Shown here piece after piece: positions 25,891 to 34,440 of a stretch of 64,000 bases of DNA (position 1 is its first letter; every line of letters begins with the position of its first letter). The notes under the pieces are model-generated. The model was not told the DNA's origin, did no database searches, and saw only the letters and a list, made by a program, of their open reading frames with translations. Source of the DNA: Mesobacillus subterraneus (GTDB lineage Bacteria > Bacillota > Bacilli > Bacillales > Cytobacillaceae); the NCBI RefSeq assembly GCF_020524355.2, contig NZ_CP129019.1:3286001-3350000 (forward strand), read 5' to 3'. The translations under genes and the position numbers were made by a program.

Positions 25891-26817
25891 CTATCTTCCA
25901 ACGCTGACCGTTGTATTGGAGGCTGCAACGACGGCCAGTGCGATCGAAGCCAATTTTGCTTCTGCTGCATCTGACCTGGAATTCAATACGAGCGGTATTT
26001 TTGCACCCAACACAATTCCTGCCATCGTCCCCTTCGCAAAATACGTGATCGCCTTGCCAAGGAAGTTTCCTGCCTCTATTGTAGGGACAATCAGTAAATC
26101 CGCTGCTCCCTCCAGCTCGCTGTCCAATCCTTTATGCAGCAGGGATTCCCTGCTGATGGCGAGGTCGAGCGGAAGCGGTCCTTCTATCAGCAGCTCCTGG
26201 CTGTATTCATTTTTTATCAGCATGGCCAGATGATCGGCTTCCACGGTCACAGGCATTTTCTCGCTGACTCGTTCGTTCGCTGCTAAAATCGCTACCCGCG
26301 GATGGTTCACTTCAATTGTGCTCAGGAACTCGACCGCATTCTGGATGATTTCCTTCTTTTGCTGAAAATCTGGCGCTATATTTATTCCGCCATCACTCAT
26401 ACTGATTAGCTGCTCGGCACCTGGGATGTCGAACACGGAGATATGGCTGATGACACGCCCAGTTTTTAAGTTAAGCTCCTTATCCAACACTCCTTTTAAA
26501 AATGGTGTGCTATTTACGAAGCCTTTCATGATTGCCTGTACTTGACCTTCACTTGCCAGTTTTGCAGCAATAAAGGCATTTTCATTTTCAGTATAGGCAG
26601 GATAAATAGGATATGCCTCTACTGAAAAATCGAGTTCCCTAGCCAATTCAATAATCTTTTTCGGATCGCCCACTAGAAAAGGTTCAATGATGCCAAGCTC
26701 GACAGCCGCTTTCACCGCTTCAAGTACATCCCGGTCGTGGGCAGCCGCGACGCTTAATTTTACAGGCCGCCTTGTTCGCGCCGCATCAATGACATCTTTA
26801 AAGCTTTTATAGCGCAT
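25891..26817 (-). CDS. ptb: Phosphate butyryltransferase
   Basis: A 308-residue phosphotransacetylase-family enzyme exchanging CoA for phosphate on butyryl- and branched-chain acyl-CoA. Motifs include KLSVAAAHDRDVLEAVKAAV near the N terminus, VQAIMKGFVNSTPFLKGVL near residue 95, and AADLLIVPTIEAGNFLGKAI with MAGIVLGAKIPLVLNSRSD near the C terminus. ATG at 26817 follows GGAGGTGAGAAGC. It is followed by buk, and preceded by a truncated leucine dehydrogenase fragment 19 bases away, so the operon has been rearranged. Confidence 0.92.
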   Translation of the reverse strand: MRYKSFKDVIDAARTRRPVKLSVAAAHDRDVLEAVKAAVELGIIEPFLVGDPKKIIELARELDFSVEAYPIYPAYTENENAFIAAKLASEGQVQAIMKGFVNSTPFLKGVLDKELNLKTGRVISHISVFDIPGAEQLISMSDGGINIAPDFQQKKEIIQNAVEFLSTIEVNHPRVAILAANERVSEKMPVTVEADHLAMLIKNEYSQELLIEGPLPLDLAISRESLLHKGLDSELEGAADLLIVPTIEAGNFLGKAITYFAKGTMAGIVLGAKIPLVLNSRSDAAEAKLASIALAVVAASNTTVSVGR

Positions 26818-26836
26818 GCTTCTCACCTCCTGTTGC

Positions 26837-27055
26837 TTAGCCTGTATATTTGCTTTGGATTCTGCCGATTTTTTCAATCTTCGCTTCTACTAATATATTT
26901 GCGGCTTTATACGTTGGTAGATCATGAGTTTTGGAGATTTTGTATATTTTTCCGAGAATATCATAGATCATGCTCGCATTTTTGAACGCCCAGTCCTTGC
27001 TGTACTCATGGAGTTCATCCGCCACCTGGATTAATCCGCCCGCGTATTTTCCTGA
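26837..27055 (-). pseudogene. bcd: C-terminal fragment of a leucine/Glu/Phe/Val dehydrogenase
   Basis: About 70 residues align with the end of B. subtilis Bcd (YqiT): YAGGLIQVADELHEYSKDWA, then IYDILGKIYKISKTHDLPTY and AANILVEAKIEKIGRIQ. The family has about 365 residues, so some 290 N-terminal residues, including the catalytic lysine and NAD-binding site, are missing. The open frame stops upstream at a TGA (27056-27058), right at the edge of the repeat array. In relatives bcd lies in the ptb-bcd-buk-bkd operon, so this is a relic of that pathway. It would not be functional. Confidence 0.75.
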
Positions 27056-27146
27056 TCAATAAACATTTGTAAGCCCTTACACACATTCATTATAAAGGCT
27101 GTATCAGCTGCTTACGGTGATATATCTTACACTTCTATGGCAAATC

Positions 27147-27310
27147 AACTGGAAAAAATCATTAATATTTTCCAGTTCGCCAATAAAATCATAAAATCGC
27201 GAATAAAATTTTATTTTCACCAATAAACCTATGAAAATCGCGAATTAAACCGTATTTTTGCCAATAAACCTATAAAAATCGCGAATATCATCCGTATTTT
27301 CTGCAATAAG
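27147..27310 (+). repeat. 20-21-bp-period TCGC(C/G)AATAAA array with palindromic leader
   Basis: The leader AACTGGAAAAAATCATTAAT onward (30 bases; perfect arms ACTGGAAAA and TTTTCCAGT) is followed by about seven units at 27177, 27197, 27217, 27238, 27258, 27279 and about 27301. Units alternate between a CCAATAAA and a GAATAAA type, so the larger period is about 41 bases. It matches the array at 24367-24517 in leader, orientation and core (TCGC-AATAAA versus TCGCTATAAAA). Confidence 0.88.
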
Positions 27311-27427
27311 TAGCTATGCTAAGGAATTTTTATTTAAAGTCGAGCGGCCTGCCTCCGAAAAGTTAGTGTGCAACCTTCTCTTTTGGGCAATCACTTGGGC
27401 TTTTTTCTTATTGAACGCCAGGAAACC

Positions 27428-27562
27428 AGCCTGGTGTATGGATGATTGCTTGCGTCTCGAGGAGTTAGGAGCCGCAGCTAGAAAAGCGACTCGAGGTGCT
27501 ACGCGCTGGAGCTGGATTAAGAGAACTACCTGTAGTTATCCCAGTTAAATAATTTTATTAAT
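27428..27562 (+). repeat. Dispersed GCGC element, copy B (right part)
   Basis: This copy shares GCGTCTCGAGGAGTTAGGAG and CCGCAGCTAGAAAAGCGACT with the right half of the copy at 49155-49438, then GCGCTGGAGCTGGATTA and the tail with AACTACCTGTAGTTATCC shared with copy A. The left half with the GCGCAAGCGCC end is missing. It lies between the TCGC array and the terminator of the GGDEF-EAL gene. Confidence 0.7.
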
Positions 27563-27565
27563 TCC

Positions 27566-27596
27566 AAAATAAAGACACTCTGCTACTGCAGAATGC
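27566..27596 (-). terminator. Intrinsic terminator overlapping the GGDEF-EAL stop
   Basis: On the minus strand CATTCTGC pairs with GCAGAGTG (one G-U), followed by TCTTTATTTT. The gene's TAG stop lies inside the loop. Confidence 0.6.
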
Positions 27597-29823
27597 CTTC
27601 TTGATTTTTATTTTTGATCAGCAATTCTTCGATTGCTTCCACTGGTAACGGTCTGCTGAAATGGTAGCCTTGTCCTATCATACAACCATTTTCCAGCAAA
27701 AATCCAACCTGTTCCTGTTCTTCAACACCTTCTGCAATCACACTAAATTTAAGGTTGTGCCCCATGTCAATAATCGTCTTGACCATTGCTCCCTGGTTGG
27801 AATGATGGATGATATCATCAACGAAGGATTTGTCGATTTTGATTTTATCAATCGGAAAATGCTTCAGAAGGCTTAACGATGAATATCCGGTTCCAAAATC
27901 GTCAATCGCCAGCGTTACGCCAAGCTCCTTCAGTTGGTCTAAAATCAATGCTGTTTTCTCGCTGTTCTGCATGACACTCTCTGTGATTTCAAAATCTAGA
28001 TAATTTGGTGCCAGCTGAGTATCGAACAGCACTTGTTTAATGCAGTCAATGAACGTGTCTTCCTGCATCTGGCGAACAGATATGTTCACTGACATCGGTA
28101 TTGGGCTGTAGCCTTTCTCCTGCCATTCTTTGTTTTGTGCCGCTGCCTTTTCCAGCACCCATTTGCCAAGAGGAACAATCAATCCTGTTTCTTCGACCAT
28201 AGGGATGAATTCAGCGGGTGAGATGATGCCTTTCTCAGGATGCACCCAGCGCACAAGTGCTTCTACCCCGATGATTTCCCCGGTTTCCAGATTCACCTGT
28301 GGCTGATAATGGAGCGTAAGCTGGTTTTGCTCCAACGCTTTCCTTAGCCCATTTTCGAGCTCCATTTTGCGAGAGGAGAGCCCGTGCAGCTTGTCGGTAT
28401 AAAACTGGTAGTTGTTCTTCCCTCGTTCTTTGGCAAGGTACATCGCCGTATCCGCATGCTTGATCAGTGTTTCCTCATCCTGCCCGTCAGCAGGTGCCAT
28501 GCTGATTCCAATGCTTGGAGTAACGAAGAACTCCTGACCTTCAATAGTCATCCCAGCATTAAACTCAACAAGAATTCTTTCTGCGACCTCAATGACTTGG
28601 TCCTTATCGAAATCCTTGAGTACAATGATAAATTCATCACCGCCCTGGCGTGATACTAGCCCTTGGTCTTTGACTGCACTCTTCAACCTGCTGGCTACAA
28701 CCTTTAACAATAGGTCGCCAACACTGTGGCCTTTCGTATCATTGATAATCTTGAAACGATCGAGATCAAGAAAGAGTACAGCGAGCTTCCCGTTGCCGTT
28801 TGATAGAACAGCATTCAGGTGCTTCCTGACCATATTCCGATTCGGCAGCCCGGTAAGAACGTCATAATAGGCCATATATTTAATGGTTTTTTCTGCCTTC
28901 TTGCGCTGCGTCAAATCACGGTCTACAATTTGTTCAGCCATTCTTCCTTCATATAAAATCGGCATCGCAGACATTTCAACATCGATTAATTGTCCGCCTA
29001 TCTTTGTCGCTTTAAATTCAAACCACAATTTTTCCTCAAAATTCTCATCTATTGTTAATTCACGATTTTTTATACGAGCCAGTACATCAAGCGGAATAAG
29101 CTTGGATATCGGCTGTCCAATCAATTCCTCTGGGCTTTTCGCATTGTACAGCTTGCATCCGGCTTCATTGATATAATCCAGCTTTCCTCTGCTGTATACA
29201 GCAATTAAATCAGGGGACATTTCCACTAGGCTGCGATAGCGTCCTTCACTTTCTTGCCGGTCGGTTATATCGAAAAGGACACTGGTAAAATCAACAAAAT
29301 TTCCGTTTTCATCAATGACGGGAATGCCTCGATCCTGAATCCAGCGCACTTCTCCATCGGGCCGAATAATCCGATACACACTGGTGACTGCTTCTCCTCT
29401 TGATAAGCCATCTTCTCTGACAGCTAAAATATGCAGGTCATCAGGGTGGATAACTTTTTTCCATAGAGTGTTGTCATGATAAAACTCTTCAGAAGAATGT
29501 CCGTATAGTTTTTCGATACCAGATGTTATCAGCAATGTGTCCGTCTTCAAATCATGCGACCAGATCGCTACATCCAGAGTATCAAAAATGCTTTTCAGTC
29601 TCTTTTTATGTCCTTCCAAATCCTCGGATGCATGATTCACCGCTTTGAATATCCGTAAGACCAATGCGATAAAAACAATGGAGACAGCCAGATCAATCAT
29701 ATAGCCAACACCTTTACTTATGGGAAAATAAAATGAAGTCAGCCAATCAATCAACTCGGTAAACAACAGAAAAAAAACGATAATGAATCCGGTGTTCCTT
29801 TGTAACTTTCCGTCACTGCCCAT
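27583..29823 (-). CDS. PAS-GGDEF-EAL protein (bifunctional cyclic-di-GMP enzyme)
   Basis: A 746-residue membrane protein: two membrane helices (residues about 10-30 and 38-60), PAS 1 (about 70-190), PAS 2 (about 195-305), GGDEF (about 318-480) and EAL (about 490-735). The GGDEF motif is intact in SRQGGDEFIIVLKDFDK. The product-inhibition I-site is not RxxD (KDQG at that place), so feedback control may be missing. The EAL motif is intact (GVEALVRWVHPEKG), with ITESVMQNS and the loop-6 DDFGTGYSSLSLLKHFP. It may make and degrade c-di-GMP depending on a sensed signal. Monocistronic; ATG at 29823 follows GGGGGAAATG. Confidence 0.9.
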   Translation of the reverse strand: MGSDGKLQRNTGFIIVFFLLFTELIDWLTSFYFPISKGVGYMIDLAVSIVFIALVLRIFKAVNHASEDLEGHKKRLKSIFDTLDVAIWSHDLKTDTLLITSGIEKLYGHSSEEFYHDNTLWKKVIHPDDLHILAVREDGLSRGEAVTSVYRIIRPDGEVRWIQDRGIPVIDENGNFVDFTSVLFDITDRQESEGRYRSLVEMSPDLIAVYSRGKLDYINEAGCKLYNAKSPEELIGQPISKLIPLDVLARIKNRELTIDENFEEKLWFEFKATKIGGQLIDVEMSAMPILYEGRMAEQIVDRDLTQRKKAEKTIKYMAYYDVLTGLPNRNMVRKHLNAVLSNGNGKLAVLFLDLDRFKIINDTKGHSVGDLLLKVVASRLKSAVKDQGLVSRQGGDEFIIVLKDFDKDQVIEVAERILVEFNAGMTIEGQEFFVTPSIGISMAPADGQDEETLIKHADTAMYLAKERGKNNYQFYTDKLHGLSSRKMELENGLRKALEQNQLTLHYQPQVNLETGEIIGVEALVRWVHPEKGIISPAEFIPMVEETGLIVPLGKWVLEKAAAQNKEWQEKGYSPIPMSVNISVRQMQEDTFIDCIKQVLFDTQLAPNYLDFEITESVMQNSEKTALILDQLKELGVTLAIDDFGTGYSSLSLLKHFPIDKIKIDKSFVDDIIHHSNQGAMVKTIIDMGHNLKFSVIAEGVEEQEQVGFLLENGCMIGQGYHFSRPLPVEAIEELLIKNKNQEGILQ

Positions 29824-29965
29824 TCAAACATTTCCCCCTGTGCCAGGCTGTAAAAAATCCAATATTCCTTTATTAACATAACAAATATTCTAAGTCACGC
29901 ACAATGGAATTATTCCACACAGCCAATAAATTGTCATTTCTTACCCTGGCATACATGGGGACACA

Positions 29966-31267
29966 TTAAAGGGCAATCCCTAGCACCGTTGATAATTCAC
30001 GCTTTTTCTCGTTCAAATAGATGTGGTCGAGGTCCTTTAACTTGTTTGAATCGAACTTTTCCATGCTGTAGATATACAGCTCCCAAATGCTTTTCTTTAA
30101 GGAATCGTCAGCTGTTTTTCCAATCAAAAGAAAAGCGTCGATGAGGGCGGTCAGAATGGAAAAATCCTGGCTTCCATAATGGATTATTTGATAAAAGGAT
30201 AAATATAAAATATCCATCGTCCGCTTTTGCTTCCCAATAATCCTCGGCTGCATATCTTCATCATAATAGGCTATATAGCGTCCATTCGAACGGACACGGC
30301 ATAGATGGGACAAGGCCATGCCCAAATAGGAAATACAGACTCTTGCTGTGTTTGGGTCGTTAATTCCGGGTGAGATGGCTCTCAAGGCAACTTCTACAAT
30401 CTTCTGAAGCGCAAATTCTGGATCTTGGATTGATGACCGCTCCTTCCCCAGCTTCAAGTATTGATTCAGGACGGCTTCGATATCCTCATCGATTTCACCG
30501 CTATGATGGATTCTGAAGGCGATACTGTCCTCTGTCAGAAAATCACCGTTCAGGAAATTGGCTTCAACCCCGAGTGCGTTCTGAGATGCATATTTCAATA
30601 ACCCTTCATAGTCGGTCAGTTGGACGTAGCCATAGTCTCTGCATTTTACATCGCGGACGAATTCATAGGTGAAACCAGCATCTTTCCTGTCATTTATCAC
30701 ATTCGTGTAGTCACTTTCCAATATATCTTCCTGTCTCCTAATGACCTTTAATGCGCCCTCAGTAATCTCCCGGATCAGCGTGCTCACCTGAACGGAGGTT
30801 GCGACATTATGGATAAAATAAGCGAAGAATGCGAGGCAAATGAACGCAATGAAGACTCCAACCGTAGCTGAAATCACCTGACTCTCATACCAAGTTTCAC
30901 TCATGAACAGCAGCGACAGAATCGAGTAGACGAAGCCGCCCATGAAGATTCCGAGCACACGCATCGTCACAGGATCCTCGACAAAGTTACTTAGCGTCCT
31001 CGGTGAAAATTGTGATGAATATGTAGTCAGCACGACCATGATCGTAGAAAAAGTAATCGTCGTCATCGTCAGCAGCGCTCCAGAAATCGTTCCTAAAATC
31101 GTCTGTGCCAGCTCGACATTAGTCAGCAGGAACGATGGGACTATTCCCTGTGCCAGCTCATTATGATCGATATATATCACAGCCAATGCGAGCAGGAATG
31201 CGAGTACACTATAAATTACCGGCTTCAGCCACATACTTTCCCTTATACGTAAAACTATCTTTTTCAA
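29966..31267 (-). CDS. DUF2254 domain-containing membrane protein
   Basis: A 433-residue protein with four N-terminal membrane helices (about 17-38, 55-80, 100-122, 130-152), then a long soluble domain. Family features include TMTTITFSTIMVVLTTYSSQ and SPRTLSNFVEDPVTMRVLG near residues 65-105, and the C-terminal EVALRAISPGINDPNTARVC (near residue 285). Function is unknown. The start is one of two adjacent TTG codons (31267 or 31270). No partner gene is adjacent. Confidence 0.82.
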   Translation of the reverse strand: MKKIVLRIRESMWLKPVIYSVLAFLLALAVIYIDHNELAQGIVPSFLLTNVELAQTILGTISGALLTMTTITFSTIMVVLTTYSSQFSPRTLSNFVEDPVTMRVLGIFMGGFVYSILSLLFMSETWYESQVISATVGVFIAFICLAFFAYFIHNVATSVQVSTLIREITEGALKVIRRQEDILESDYTNVINDRKDAGFTYEFVRDVKCRDYGYVQLTDYEGLLKYASQNALGVEANFLNGDFLTEDSIAFRIHHSGEIDEDIEAVLNQYLKLGKERSSIQDPEFALQKIVEVALRAISPGINDPNTARVCISYLGMALSHLCRVRSNGRYIAYYDEDMQPRIIGKQKRTMDILYLSFYQIIHYGSQDFSILTALIDAFLLIGKTADDSLKKSIWELYIYSMEKFDSNKLKDLDHIYLNEKKRELSTVLGIAL

Positions 31268-31270
31268 CAA

Positions 31271-31647
31271 ACTTCCCAGCCCCTTTTGTTACCAACTCTT
31301 TCCTTACTTATTTAGACCATTTGGGGTTTGTTTAATCCTTTCTATTATATTTATTAGAGTTCCTGTTATATTTCCCATAAGCTCTTTTTTTACTTTTATC
31401 CTCTTATATAGAGAGACAAGAAGCTCGAACCTATAGTTAGCTTTACTGGTAAAAATAATAACGCAACAATGAAGCTATCCTTCTTTGTTGCTTTTACTTC
31501 CTCTTCCATTATTCCTTTTTTTTCAAGTCCTTCATGCTGGTCTTTTTCATCGACGAAACCATGGACATATACAGCAGGAAAGCTTGAAAATAAACGCTCA
31601 GTGGAATATTCTTAGATGTATACTTCATATTTAAGGATGGGATTAAC
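31271..31647. other. Intergenic region with one hairpin, no convincing gene
   Basis: About 375 AT-rich bases between divergent genes. A hairpin at 31471-31500 (GCAACAATGAAG pairing with CTTCTTTGTTGC, one mismatch) followed by TTTTA looks like a terminator on the plus strand, yet no gene precedes it on that strand. A 19-codon minus-strand frame near 31520 (MSMVSSMKKTSMKDLKKKE) is too short to call. Confidence 0.35.
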
Positions 31648-32355
31648 CTGCGTATCAATAAATTCATCAGCGAAACTGGTAAAACGTCAAGACGTGGCGC
31701 AGACCGGCTCATTGAGGAAGGGCGCGTGTCAATCAATGGGAAGGTTGCGAGGATCGGCAGCCAGGTTGAGCCCGGAGATGTCGTTCGCCTGAATGGCGAA
31801 GAAATCAGGGTCGCGCAAAACTATGTATATATTGCTTTGAATAAACCAGTCGGAATCACCAGCACAACGGAAAGACATGTGAAGGGCAATATCATTGACC
31901 TTGTTAACCACCCGCTAAGAATCTTTAACATCGGACGGCTTGATAAGGATTCCGAAGGCTTAATTCTTCTTACAAATGACGGAGATATCGTCAATGAAAT
32001 TCTCCGGGCTGAAAATAAGCATGAAAAGGAATATATTGTTTCTGTGGACAAGCCTGTCACTTCAGAATTCGTCAAGGCTATGTCAGAAGGCGTGAGAATC
32101 CTCGGAACGAAAACATTACCTGCAAAGGTGGTCCAACTATCAAAATACGAGTTCAATATCATATTGACACAGGGGTTGAACAGGCAGATCCGCCGCATGT
32201 GTGAAACCCTCGGATATCAAGTCGTCAGGCTGCAACGCATCAGAATCATGAATATCCACCTTGGAAACCTTCCAATTGGTCAATGGCGTGACCTGTCGAA
32301 AAAAGAGAAAAAACAGCTTTTCAGCGACTTGAATTACGAGCCTAAAGAATGGTAA
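31648..32355 (+). CDS. rluF: 23S rRNA pseudouridine(2604) synthase, RluF-type, with apparent CTG start
   Basis: A 235-residue RsuA/RluF-family pseudouridine synthase. It begins [20 protein letters not shown], the S4 RNA-binding domain. The catalytic aspartate is in [20 protein letters not shown] near residue 98, and the late motif is [18 protein letters not shown]. No ATG, GTG or TTG precedes the S4 domain in frame. CTG at 31648 lies seven bases after AAGGATGGG and corresponds to the usual methionine, while GTG at 31726 would remove most of the S4 domain. It is either a rare CTG start or an ATG changed by one base. Confidence 0.82.
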   Translation: MRINKFISETGKTSRRGADRLIEEGRVSINGKVARIGSQVEPGDVVRLNGEEIRVAQNYVYIALNKPVGITSTTERHVKGNIIDLVNHPLRIFNIGRLDKDSEGLILLTNDGDIVNEILRAENKHEKEYIVSVDKPVTSEFVKAMSEGVRILGTKTLPAKVVQLSKYEFNIILTQGLNRQIRRMCETLGYQVVRLQRIRIMNIHLGNLPIGQWRDLSKKEKKQLFSDLNYEPKEW

Positions 32356-32387
32356 AAGGATGAGCGACTCCGCCTCATCCTTTTTGT
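32356..32387 (+). terminator. Intrinsic terminator of rluF
   Basis: AAAAGGATGAG pairs with CTCATCCTTTT across a nine-base loop. Confidence 0.8.
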
Positions 32388-32403
32388 TTTAAATTGATGC
32401 TGC

Positions 32404-32583
32404 TCAGGGCTGGTCTTCATTTCTCAGCAATTTGAGGAACAACTTTACGCGGTCAAGGTAGACAACCATAGCGAAAAGGCTGAATCCACACACTGCCAGC
32501 AGCAGCCAAACGGGCAATTTTTCAAGCAGGTACCCAAACAGGATAAATCCTAATGGTGTCATCCCACTTGACCCTGTTTCAAA
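32404..32583 (-). pseudogene. C-terminal fragment of an MFS-type transporter
   Basis: The minus strand encodes IIFETGSSGMTPLGFILFGY, then LLEKLPVWLLLAVCGFSLF and AMVVYLDRVKLFLK before a TGA at 32404-32406. This has the look of the last two membrane helices and cytosolic tail of a major facilitator protein. The frame is closed upstream by a TGA near 32590 and nothing of the first ten helices is present. A 52-residue start at the internal ATG is possible but has no ribosome site. It is probably a decayed remnant. Confidence 0.45.
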
Positions 32584-32671
32584 AATAATACTTTTTCAAT
32601 GTTGCTGGCATGGATGAATGAAGTATGGTCTAATAATCACATAACGATATAGCTGATTGGGGTTTTTTTAG

Positions 32672-33439
32672 ATGAACAAAAATAGTACGAATTTGTTAAA
32701 CGAAGATGAACTTACCACAATCCTGCTCGCTGCTAATGAAATCATTATGTACGGAGGAAAAGTCCTGCTTGGCAAGATTCTTTCAGGCTCCAAGGATAAG
32801 AGGATTTATACAGCTGACCTCCATCACTCCCCTATGTATGGAGCATTTGCGGACATAAAACAAAAAGAAGTCATAGAGAAGGTTGAATGGGTGATCGCTA
32901 ATGGCTACCTGACAACAGACGAAAGGCTCTCCCTACTTATGTATACAGACAAAGGCTGGGACTTTGTTAAAGATGAACTGGCAAAGAGTATTTACACTGA
33001 GTTCGCTCTGGCTGCTGAATTTGGGAGATATGAGTATGTGCAATTCATCCTTGGCCAGCATCCAGAATTAAAAATGGATCTGCTCGATCTCATTGAAGAG
33101 AGGAGCAGCAAGGAACTAATCGACATCCTGATTGAGTGGCTGGAGCTTGAGAATTTCAAACCTATTCCAGAAAGAATCCGTGAAGTCTTACAGGCACTGG
33201 ACAAAGATATCTCACACAACCCGCATGTCACTCATGAAATAAACTCTTTTGAGGCAAATAAAAATTGGCTTATGATTCCTGCCGAAATCCGCCAGATGCT
33301 AGTCCGGAACGTTTTTTGCGGACATTGCAAAGACACCGTGCAAATCGAAAAATATGTCATCAAGACCTTGCGCGATACTGTTGTGCTTGAAGGAAAATGC
33401 AAAAACTGCGGCAATTCGGTCGCAAGAGTGATTGATTAA
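32672..33439 (+). CDS. RQC-minor-1 family-like DNA-binding protein with zinc ribbon
   Basis: A 255-residue soluble protein. The N-terminal region (GGKVLLGKILSGSKDKRIYT, HHSPMYGAFADIKQKEVIEK, VEWVIANGYLTTDERLSLLM) resembles the winged-helix RQC domain of RecQ helicases, here without a helicase. The C terminus is a zinc ribbon: CGHCKDTVQIEKY, then CKNCGNSVARVI. The middle is helical. It presumably binds nucleic acid; no target is known. ATG at 32672 follows TTGGGGTTTTTTTAG, a weak ribosome site. A terminator follows the stop. Confidence 0.72.
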   Translation: MNKNSTNLLNEDELTTILLAANEIIMYGGKVLLGKILSGSKDKRIYTADLHHSPMYGAFADIKQKEVIEKVEWVIANGYLTTDERLSLLMYTDKGWDFVKDELAKSIYTEFALAAEFGRYEYVQFILGQHPELKMDLLDLIEERSSKELIDILIEWLELENFKPIPERIREVLQALDKDISHNPHVTHEINSFEANKNWLMIPAEIRQMLVRNVFCGHCKDTVQIEKYVIKTLRDTVVLEGKCKNCGNSVARVID

Positions 33440-33482
33440 TGGTACCTTGCATGAAAAAACTCAGATGAAATTGGATATTTAA

Positions 33483-33515
33483 AAACACGGTGGAAACCTC
33501 TCCACCGTGTTTGCT
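33483..33515 (+). terminator. Intrinsic terminator of the RQC-minor gene
   Basis: AAACACGGTGGA pairs with TCCACCGTGTTT, followed by GCTTTT. Confidence 0.8.
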
Positions 33516-33539
33516 TTTGAATAGGGCTATGAATCCCGA

Positions 33540-33676
33540 TATTCCTGACTTTTTGAATATATTCCTTAGTCCAGGTTGTTTATTCCTGACTTTTTGAATA
33601 TATTCCTTAGTTCAGGCTGTTTATTCCTGACTTTTTGAATATATTCCTGAATCTAAAAACCACAGTATATTCCTGT
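33540..33676 (+). repeat. 41-bp tandem repeat built of two TATTCCT half-units
   Basis: Copies of ATTCCTGACTTTTTGAATAT followed by ATTCCTTAGT(C/T)CAGG start at 33541, 33582 and 33623 (41-base period). The ATTCCT core recurs at 33541, 33561, 33582, 33602, 33623 and 33643, giving an underlying period of 20-21 bases, and once more at 33669. It fills the gap between a terminator and the convergent small gene. Confidence 0.88.
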
Positions 33677-33799
33677 TTAATGTTTATCATTATTTTCCCT
33701 TCTTACCTCATGCCTGCTGATATACAGCCACATTGCCATATAAGTCAGGAATAGCAAAACAAGAAACACTGGTGCTGACAACACATTCTGTATCAACAA
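33677..33799 (-). CDS. Possible small membrane protein
   Basis: A 40-residue frame starting at TTG 33799, LLIQNVLSAPVFLVLLFLTY then MAMWLYISRHEVRREN, one membrane helix with a basic tail. AGAGGTGG lies six bases before the start. It is directly downstream of the CBO0543 gene and would be cotranscribed. The call rests only on the ribosome site and the hydrophobic pattern. Confidence 0.35.
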   Translation of the reverse strand: MLIQNVLSAPVFLVLLFLTYMAMWLYISRHEVRRENNDKH

Positions 33800-33814
33800 T
33801 TTTAGCCACCTCTT

Positions 33815-34330
33815 TTACTTTAGGCTGTCCAGCGGGAACGGAAAAAATAAATAGAAAATAACCGCTAACAGGATAGATATAATCCAGGCAATCACCGGTT
33901 TCCGATAATGTATCCGCAGGATCACAAACAAAATCAAATTCAGCCAAATGTTGTGCCAACTGTTCCAGCCATTGTCGTATACAAACATCCCTTTATGCGC
34001 GAATAAAGCCTCAATGATTGTGTAAAAGGTTACCCATGTGCCGACATAAATGAACTGGTTCCTTCTTGTTGAAGGAAATCGCTGCAGATAAATGACCAGT
34101 CCGACCGGACAAATGAAGAATGTGAATGCAATGTTGATGATCGAGTGATTCAGCCAATCAGCTGTTATTCCACGGAATGCCCATAAAGTGTGATTATAGT
34201 AAAGAGTGTTGTAGAGCAGATTGACCATTATAAAAAATAGTATAGTTGAGTATTGTTTTTTCCATTGTGACCAATCAACAAATTTATAAGCGAAAAAAAT
34301 CCAGACTGCCATCACCAATAATAAATACAT
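33815..34330 (-). CDS. CBO0543 family membrane protein
   Basis: A 171-residue protein with five or six membrane helices. It has the family pattern LLYNTLYYNHTLWAFRG near residue 38, LNHSIINIAFTFFICPVGL near 58, and MFVYDNGWNSWHNIWLNLIL near 115. This family is widespread in Bacillaceae, where several copies per genome are common, but its function is unknown. ATG at 34330 follows GGGGAGAGAAGC. No other functional partner is adjacent. Confidence 0.75.
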   Translation of the reverse strand: MYLLLVMAVWIFFAYKFVDWSQWKKQYSTILFFIMVNLLYNTLYYNHTLWAFRGITADWLNHSIINIAFTFFICPVGLVIYLQRFPSTRRNQFIYVGTWVTFYTIIEALFAHKGMFVYDNGWNSWHNIWLNLILFVILRIHYRKPVIAWIISILLAVIFYLFFPFPLDSLK

Positions 34331-34401
34331 GCTTCTCTCTCCCCGAAAATACTGATTTTATCAGTTATTTCCAGCCGAAGAGTTTTTATACAATTCAAAA
34401 A

Positions 34402-34430
34402 GACCTGATACAGAATAGTCAGGTCTCACT
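34402..34430 (-). terminator. Intrinsic terminator of the pcp-pxpBAC operon
   Basis: AGACCTGA pairs with TCAGGTCT, followed by TTTTG on the minus strand, ten bases past the pxpC stop. Confidence 0.7.
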
Positions 34431-34440
34431 AAAAGGTTAG

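Noticed and set aside
27366..27548. A 60-residue plus-strand frame through repeat copy B
   Set aside because: It is made of repeat sequence, has no ribosome site and is not conserved in the other copies.
31726..32355. RluF starting at GTG 31726
   Set aside because: This would remove conserved S4-domain residues that are encoded in frame upstream next to a good ribosome site.
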